This document shows, one piece after another, positions 58,960-64,000 of a stretch of DNA of 64,000 nucleotides. A program made the position numbers and the translations under genes. The notes under the pieces are model-generated. The model saw only the letters and a list, made by a program, of their open reading frames with translations. It was not told the origin of the DNA and made no database searches. Source of the stretch: Konateibacter massiliensis (GTDB lineage: Bacteria > Bacillota > Clostridia > Lachnospirales > Lachnospiraceae); assembly GCF_900184995.1 (NCBI RefSeq), contig NZ_LT860098.1:563001-627000 (forward strand). The letters are read 5' to 3'. Positions within the stretch are counted from its first letter, which is position 1. The number at the start of each line of letters is the position of its first letter.

Positions 58960-61734
58960 TTACTCGATTACAATCAAGCTCTCTTTCCAACGTTTCATTT
59001 TAAAATGTCTGCGTACATAATATAGTGCGAATAATGCAAATAATGCAACATCTACAAGAATTAAAATGATCTGAAAGCCGTACAAGTGACTTGGATTATT
59101 CTCTAATGCACTACTGTTTGCAATCATGTAAAGGATATTGTGACATGCATTACGCATTGCCTGATGTCCTGCTGGTGTATTCTTTGTCTCATCTGTAAGA
59201 CCGGATTGTGCCATAATTGTAAGCTGTAAGTCATTTCCAGCTCTTAACGATGCATTGATATCCTGTGTATAACATGCCATAACACAGTCTGTAATTACGC
59301 ATCCAACAAATCCCCATTCATCACGAAGTACTGTTGTAAGCATCTGATAGCTTTCTGCAACCGGAGTAGTTCCTATACGGTTGTAAGAAGACATGATTCC
59401 CATTGATTCGCCATCTTTTACTGCAAGTTCAAAACCTTTCATATAGATTTCTCTCATTGCCTGCTCATTTGCCCAAGTGCAGAGTCCACCTTGACTGCGA
59501 TTCGTTTCTTGATCATTTAATGCATAATGTTTTGTATAGCAATATACGCCACATGACTGAATGCCTTTTATTTCAGCAGCTCCAATTATACCTGTTAATG
59601 TTCCATCTTCCGATACATACTCATAGTTACGTCCACTGAATGGACTTCTGTGAATATTAAGTCCAGGAGCATAAATTCCTGAGATTCCATAAGCAATTGC
59701 TTCCTGACCAAATACCTCTCCCATGCGTTCTGCAAGTTCCGTATTCCATGTGAATCCAAGTACACTCTGGGCTGCGAACTGATTTCCGGTAACTCCGGCC
59801 ATAATATTATTTACACCGTTTGGTCCATCACATTCTGATAAATATGGTTTTCCAACACTCTTCACTGCGAAGGTACACCATCCACCATTGGAAATTAGCA
59901 TTTCCATATCATTTAAGGAAAGCTGCTGTAAAATCAGATCCCATTTCTCATCATCATAATCGAGGCCTTTCATGTCTTTCAGTTGTAAGCCATTCTTTTT
60001 GAAGATAATATCTTCTGTCTCGCTATCATCGTAGGTTCTTTCACCAGTAAGCTCTGCTAACTGTTTATCTGTAGCTTCTTTCGAAGCAGCTACGCGTTCT
60101 GTTGGCATTGTACCAGCCCAGTCGGCACGACTTAGATAAGTAATTCCTGTGCCAAAGCTTACATCATCAAACTGATTTGTTGCTACAACTTCATCAGTAC
60201 TTCTTGCATCATCATTCTCTTCGTTATAGATATAGTCACGATCTACCGTTACGGTACGGCTATCAATGATATTATGGCTATTTTCCTGAAGATTGATTGC
60301 ATAATCTCCAGCTTCTAATACATACGCGCCACCCTCGGCTTTCACTCCACTGTAATCATAGCTTGCCATATCTTCATAACTAAATTCGATTACAACTTTT
60401 TCACTTGCGCCTGCTTCCAACAAGCTTGTCTTAGCAAAATCTACAAGAACCACCTGGCTCTTTTCAATTCCACCAATTGTATAAGGTGCTGTGTAATATA
60501 TTTCAACAACGTCTTTTCCTGCGGTAGCTCCAGTATTGGTTACTGTTACTTCCATAGAAACATTTTTTCCATCTGCTGTGAAACTTGTAATCTGTTCATC
60601 AAATGATGTATAGGAAAGTCCATATCCAAATGGGAACTGAACTGTTTCATCATAATCAATAAACCCGTCTGCTGCTGCAGTCTCATAGTAACGATATCCA
60701 ACATAGATACCTTCCTGATATTCTACATAATGATAATTATCACCACCTGCTGTAGCATCTGATGATGTTCCTGCAAACATTGCTGTATTCACATAAGTTG
60801 CATTTGTATAATCATAACCACCAAAATTATAATAAGTTGGGTTGCTTTCTACTTCATATGCAAATGTATCTGTTGTATGACCACTTGGATTCACAGCACC
60901 GGTAAGTACTTCACCAATTGCATTACATCCTGTACTTCCTGGACATCCAACCCAAAGAGAAGCATCTACCGCTTCATGATTTAAAAAACCAAGTTCCATT
61001 ACGTTTGGACTGTTTAAAATAACAACTACTGTTCCAAAATTTTCTTCAGCCATCTGAAGGACTGAAAGTTCACTATCCTGTAATTCTAAGTAACTTTTTC
61101 CAGCATCTCCGCCTTCAATTCCTTCCATCTCTAGTTGGCAGTCAAATCCTTCCCCTCCAACACGGGAAAATACAACGATAGCTACATCACTAAATGCTTT
61201 CGCATTCTCTATTAATGAAGTATCGTATTGGTCTGCTGGAATTTCATAGATACCAAAATCACTACCTAATAATTCTTTGTTCTCTCTTGCTTTAGCATTT
61301 TCTTCATAATATTTCTGTATCTCTGTATTTGTGATAAAATCCGCATTTTCAAGCCCCTGAATCAATGTAGTATTCTTACTTGAATCACCGGATCCTGAAC
61401 CGGTTCCACCATAAGTAAAATCTATAGACCCTGTTCCAAATACATTAACATTCTTCTCCCCATTCAATGGAAGTGCACCATTGTTGGTTAACATAATGAT
61501 TCCTTCTTCTTCCATTTCCTGTGTAATCTTCGCAGATGCTTCTGTTGCGTTTAATGCATCTTCATCTGTTGGCGCCTCTGATAAGAAATTATTCACAAAT
61601 CCGAAATATGGCGATACCACATTCGCAACCACCACATTCACACCCAGCAAAATTGCCAGTAAAAAACTCATCAAACCAAAGGCAATTCGACTTGGTCTGC
61701 GAATTTTCTTCACCTTTTTTTCTTTTTTTTCCAT
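58960..61734 (-). CDS. Membrane-anchored GH3 enzyme with reversed domain order
   Basis: A 924-residue protein. A basic N-terminus and membrane helix (about 17-39) are followed by the GH3 C-terminal-type alpha/beta domain (about 75-330), a fibronectin-III-like domain (about 380-480) and then the GH3 barrel (about 600-850). The barrel has TKHYALNDQETN and nucleophile Asp816 in CVITDCVMA. A second membrane helix (about 882-903) is followed by a basic tail (YVRRHFKMKRWK). So the catalytic part faces outside and is tethered at both ends. Swapped order is known in a few ruminal GH3 enzymes; double anchoring is unusual. It is divergent from an AgrCA-like pair. The substrate is unknown. Confidence 0.92.
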   Translation of the reverse strand: MEKKEKKVKKIRRPSRIAFGLMSFLLAILLGVNVVVANVVSPYFGFVNNFLSEAPTDEDALNATEASAKITQEMEEEGIIMLTNNGALPLNGEKNVNVFGTGSIDFTYGGTGSGSGDSSKNTTLIQGLENADFITNTEIQKYYEENAKARENKELLGSDFGIYEIPADQYDTSLIENAKAFSDVAIVVFSRVGGEGFDCQLEMEGIEGGDAGKSYLELQDSELSVLQMAEENFGTVVVILNSPNVMELGFLNHEAVDASLWVGCPGSTGCNAIGEVLTGAVNPSGHTTDTFAYEVESNPTYYNFGGYDYTNATYVNTAMFAGTSSDATAGGDNYHYVEYQEGIYVGYRYYETAAADGFIDYDETVQFPFGYGLSYTSFDEQITSFTADGKNVSMEVTVTNTGATAGKDVVEIYYTAPYTIGGIEKSQVVLVDFAKTSLLEAGASEKVVIEFSYEDMASYDYSGVKAEGGAYVLEAGDYAINLQENSHNIIDSRTVTVDRDYIYNEENDDARSTDEVVATNQFDDVSFGTGITYLSRADWAGTMPTERVAASKEATDKQLAELTGERTYDDSETEDIIFKKNGLQLKDMKGLDYDDEKWDLILQQLSLNDMEMLISNGGWCTFAVKSVGKPYLSECDGPNGVNNIMAGVTGNQFAAQSVLGFTWNTELAERMGEVFGQEAIAYGISGIYAPGLNIHRSPFSGRNYEYVSEDGTLTGIIGAAEIKGIQSCGVYCYTKHYALNDQETNRSQGGLCTWANEQAMREIYMKGFELAVKDGESMGIMSSYNRIGTTPVAESYQMLTTVLRDEWGFVGCVITDCVMACYTQDINASLRAGNDLQLTIMAQSGLTDETKNTPAGHQAMRNACHNILYMIANSSALENNPSHLYGFQIILILVDVALFALFALYYVRRHFKMKRWKESLIVIE

Positions 61735-61868
61735 AGCTTCCTCCTTTTATTTGCAACTGACTTAAAATAACTAACTTAATTTTATCAGAAAAAATTCTTC
61801 TGTACCTTTTCTTTCATATTCGGTACGAATTCTGGCAGTTTTTACATGGCACATAAAAATTTATTTGA

Positions 61869-61874
61869 TATAAT
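61869..61874 (+). promoter_or_regulatory. -10 box for the LytTR regulator operon
   Basis: Consensus TATAAT within TTTGATATAATA, 34 nt before the start codon. No good -35 is seen at 17 bp, which suggests activator dependence, perhaps by the LytTR protein itself. Confidence 0.5.
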
Positions 61875-61907
61875 AAAAGAAGTAATGATTAAAATATGGA
61901 GGGGTAT

Positions 61908-62615
61908 ATGAAAATTGCAATTATAGACGATCAAATAGATGATTCATCCTATCTTGAAAAATGCTTGAAAAAATATATGGATGAACAGAATCTGCCATAT
62001 TCTGTACAGGTATTTTCAAGTGCACTTTCTTTTCTTGATTCTTTTTCAGCAAATTATCAGCTGCTTATTTTTGATATAGATATGCCTGAATTAAATGGTA
62101 TTGATGCAGCAAAACGCGTACGTCAGATTGATTCAGATGTGCCTCTTATGTTCATTACCAACATGCCACAGTATGCGGTAGATGGCTACTCTGTAGATGC
62201 CATTGATTATGTATTGAAGCCAATATCTTACTCTGACTTCCGTCTGAAAATTCAAAAAGCAATGCGATATGTCAAGCAGGAAACAAACTGCCGACTTGGT
62301 TTGAACACTATTGATGGATATGTTTGTATTATGAGTTCTGAAATATATTACATCGAATCCCAGCTTCACTATCTGATTTTTCATACTTCAAAGGGTACCT
62401 TTAAAACACGTAACACTTTAAATGAAATAGAAAAAAAACTTGCATCATTTTACTTTTCCCGAAGTAGTGTAAGTTATCTGATAAACTTAAAATATATGGA
62501 TTCCATACACGGAAACGAAATCGAGGTCCATGGAACCCAACTTAAAATCAGCAGAACAAAAAGGGCTTCTTTTTTGTCTGCATTCACAAAATACATGGGA
62601 GGCTTATCCGAATGA
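61908..62615 (+). CDS. LytTR-family response regulator (AgrA/LytR type)
   Basis: A 235-residue regulator. The receiver domain (1-120) has Asp7-Asp8, phosphoacceptor Asp56 in IFDIDMPELNG and Lys in DYVLKPISY. The LytTR DNA-binding domain covers about 135-232 (SEIYYIESQLHYLIFHTSKG and FYFSRSSVSYLINLKYMDSI). The ATG at 61908 has GGAGG just before it; an ATG four codons earlier lies before that site. It overlaps the kinase gene by 4 nt (ATGA). The divergent GH3 membrane enzyme is a plausible target. Confidence 0.94.
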   Translation: MKIAIIDDQIDDSSYLEKCLKKYMDEQNLPYSVQVFSSALSFLDSFSANYQLLIFDIDMPELNGIDAAKRVRQIDSDVPLMFITNMPQYAVDGYSVDAIDYVLKPISYSDFRLKIQKAMRYVKQETNCRLGLNTIDGYVCIMSSEIYYIESQLHYLIFHTSKGTFKTRNTLNEIEKKLASFYFSRSSVSYLINLKYMDSIHGNEIEVHGTQLKISRTKRASFLSAFTKYMGGLSE

Positions 62616-63922
62616 CACCTGTACTTGCCTTTGAAGAGATGCGCTTAGAACTTCAGCTTCTTCCTGCGCTGCTCATTTTCTTAATTCCATTTGTTCCGAA
62701 AAAAAATCATTTTGTCATACGCTGTGCTGCAAGTATTGTATGCCTCTCTCTGGCAGCGCTACTTTATTTTCCAATTTTTCATAGTAAAGCAGATCCTGAC
62801 CATATTATACTCCTTGGATTATGGTATCCCTCATTTGTTCTTGTTGGAGTTCTCTTTGCTAAATTCTGCTTTTTTATTAATTGGTGTGACTCTATCTTTA
62901 TCACAATTTCCGCTTTTGCCGCTCAAAATATCTGTTACGTGGTTATTCATCTGTTCGTGGTTCGCTACTTATCCCCCGGACTCCACCAGCATTTGTTATT
63001 CTATGTATTCATCTCTACATTATTTTGTGCAATTTTATACGCATTCATTTACCGTACCTTTGCCAAGCATCTGTCCGAATGTGAAGGGCATCTTTTTGAA
63101 GATAATTGGAAGAATATTTGTTTCTATCTCTTTGTTTTTGCCCTCATGCTTACAACTCTGATGCATTATCAGCACCTGTTTGAAAGTTACTCTGAGGAGT
63201 TTTTACAAACTTCCTGCTTTATGGGCATTACCTTTAGTATCTTCCTGCTTACCGTAGAATATGGTATGTTCCGTTCACGCACCATTTACAAAGAAAATGC
63301 CAAGCTTGAACAATACCTTCACAACAGTGAAAATCATTATGAAATGTCCAAAGAAAGTATTGCTATTATTAATCGAAAATGCCATGATTTGAAACACCAG
63401 CTAAAGGTTCTCTCTCAAATAAGTAATGCTGAACGTGAAGAATATATAAAAGAAGCTCAGAAAGATATCATTTTCTACCAGCAAATGGTTCATAGTGACA
63501 GCGATGTAATCAATACTATTCTTGCTGAAAAAGGATTGGTCTGTTCTGAGCATCAAATTCATTTAAGTTGTTCTGTTGATAATGTAAATTTATCATTTTT
63601 TCGTGTTGCCGATCTTTATACCATTCTTGGTAATGCCATTGACAATGCTATCGAATATGTAGAGGACTTTCCTTCTGAAGAAATGCGTGTAATTAATTTT
63701 CGAATCAGTCAGAAAAAACAGTTTCTAAATATCCAGGTCAATAATCCCTATGAGGGAGTTCCTGTGGAAAATGGGATGCTTCCTCACACTACCAAGCATG
63801 ACGAAACATCCCATGGTTTCGGTCTAAAGAGTATCAAGTACCTTACAGAAAAGTATCATGGCTGGATGGAACTTTCTACTTCAGATGGAGTCTTTACTTT
63901 ACAGTTAACATTTCCTTTATAG
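62612..63922 (+). CDS. AgrC-like GHKL sensor histidine kinase
   Basis: A 436-residue membrane kinase with about six helices in residues 15-215, no large extracellular domain, a coiled linker (about 220-250) and a GHKL kinase core. The phosphoacceptor is probably His258 in NRKCHDLKHQ. The ATP-binding part has LGNAIDNAIEYVE (N box) and GFGLKSIKYLTEKYHG (G box). Kinases of this form often sense peptides or membrane-active compounds. It overlaps its regulator gene by 4 nt. No peptide precursor gene was found in the rest of the window. Confidence 0.93.
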   Translation: MTPVLAFEEMRLELQLLPALLIFLIPFVPKKNHFVIRCAASIVCLSLAALLYFPIFHSKADPDHIILLGLWYPSFVLVGVLFAKFCFFINWCDSIFITISAFAAQNICYVVIHLFVVRYLSPGLHQHLLFYVFISTLFCAILYAFIYRTFAKHLSECEGHLFEDNWKNICFYLFVFALMLTTLMHYQHLFESYSEEFLQTSCFMGITFSIFLLTVEYGMFRSRTIYKENAKLEQYLHNSENHYEMSKESIAIINRKCHDLKHQLKVLSQISNAEREEYIKEAQKDIIFYQQMVHSDSDVINTILAEKGLVCSEHQIHLSCSVDNVNLSFFRVADLYTILGNAIDNAIEYVEDFPSEEMRVINFRISQKKQFLNIQVNNPYEGVPVENGMLPHTTKHDETSHGFGLKSIKYLTEKYHGWMELSTSDGVFTLQLTFPL

Positions 63923-63973
63923 TTACCCTAGGCACCTCTGTATGATAAATTATATAATATTCCATAAATCGTT

Positions 63974-63997
63974 TTACAGCAAAAGAAGCTGTTTTCT
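63974..63997 (+). terminator. Weak hairpin after the AgrC-like kinase gene
   Basis: ACAGC-aaaagaa-GCTGT followed by TTTCTT, about 50 nt past the stop codon. The stem is short. Confidence 0.4.
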
Positions 63998-64000
63998 TAT

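Overview
The window looks like chromosomal DNA of a gut-type Lachnospiraceae (Clostridia) bacterium. The evidence is a moderately AT-rich Gram-positive gene style: AGGAGG ribosome sites, TTGACA/TATAAT promoters with 17-bp spacing, three CUT1-type sugar ABC transporters without their own ATPase, YesM/YesN-type two-component pairs, many glycoside hydrolases, an SleB-like wall hydrolase and a GH3 enzyme with reversed domain order. No rRNA, tRNA, CRISPR array, prophage or insertion sequence was recognised.

Layout. (1) 1-13.7 kb, minus strand: a polysaccharide utilisation locus with a lipoprotein binding protein, a GH2 enzyme, a GH106-like enzyme, a GH3 enzyme and a 1338-residue fusion of a GH106-like module to GH43 plus a CBM6-like module. 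It is followed by a separately promoted sugar permease cut by the window edge. (2) 13.8-17.7 kb: a TetR-type regulator, oleate hydratase and cyclopropane fatty acid synthase, all concerned with cis-unsaturated fatty acids. (3) 17.8-22.7 kb: an RpiR regulator, a PTS EIIBC, an MBL-fold hydrolase and an opposing MFS exporter. (4) 23.0-23.5 kb: a CarD-like regulator. (5) 23.8-32.2 kb, minus: a complete sensing, uptake and hydrolysis module (histidine kinase, AraC-type response regulator, binding protein, two permeases, GH3). (6) 32.3-36.1 kb: a lipoprotein foldase resembling trigger factor, an HD-GYP protein and cardiolipin synthase. (7) 36.2-42.8 kb: a second ABC transporter with its two-component pair but no hydrolase. 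(8) 43.0-52.4 kb: SleB-like hydrolase, rRNA methyltransferase, KtrAB potassium uptake, phosphofructokinase and DnaE. (9) 52.6-55.3 kb: a NAD salvage operon nadR-pnuC-nrtR with a perfect palindrome over its -10 box. (10) 55.5-58.0 kb: a flavodoxin, a thioredoxin-reductase-like protein with a degenerate NADPH site and a cation diffusion facilitator. (11) 58.2-64 kb: a zinc-ribbon protein, a DUF2085 membrane protein, and a GH3 enzyme anchored at both ends, divergent from an AgrCA-like two-component pair.

The most unusual signal is not a gene. A short composite repeat occurs in the intergenic gaps near 18.7, 22.7 and 47.7 kb, with a truncated copy at 58.8 kb. Its module sizes are constant (GCGC clamp, 8-bp stem, 5-bp hairpin with 3-nt loop, linker with CTTCC, 8-nt return arm, T, GCGCATA), while the stem sequences change in a largely pairing-preserving way. 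A second palindromic repeat (TATAGCATAGGAA type) lies beside two of these copies and alone at 43 kb. In addition, all three binding-protein genes are followed by a strong hairpin without a T-run before the next gene, which suggests a shared way of setting protein ratios. Functional claims for substrates and regulators are inference from family and context.
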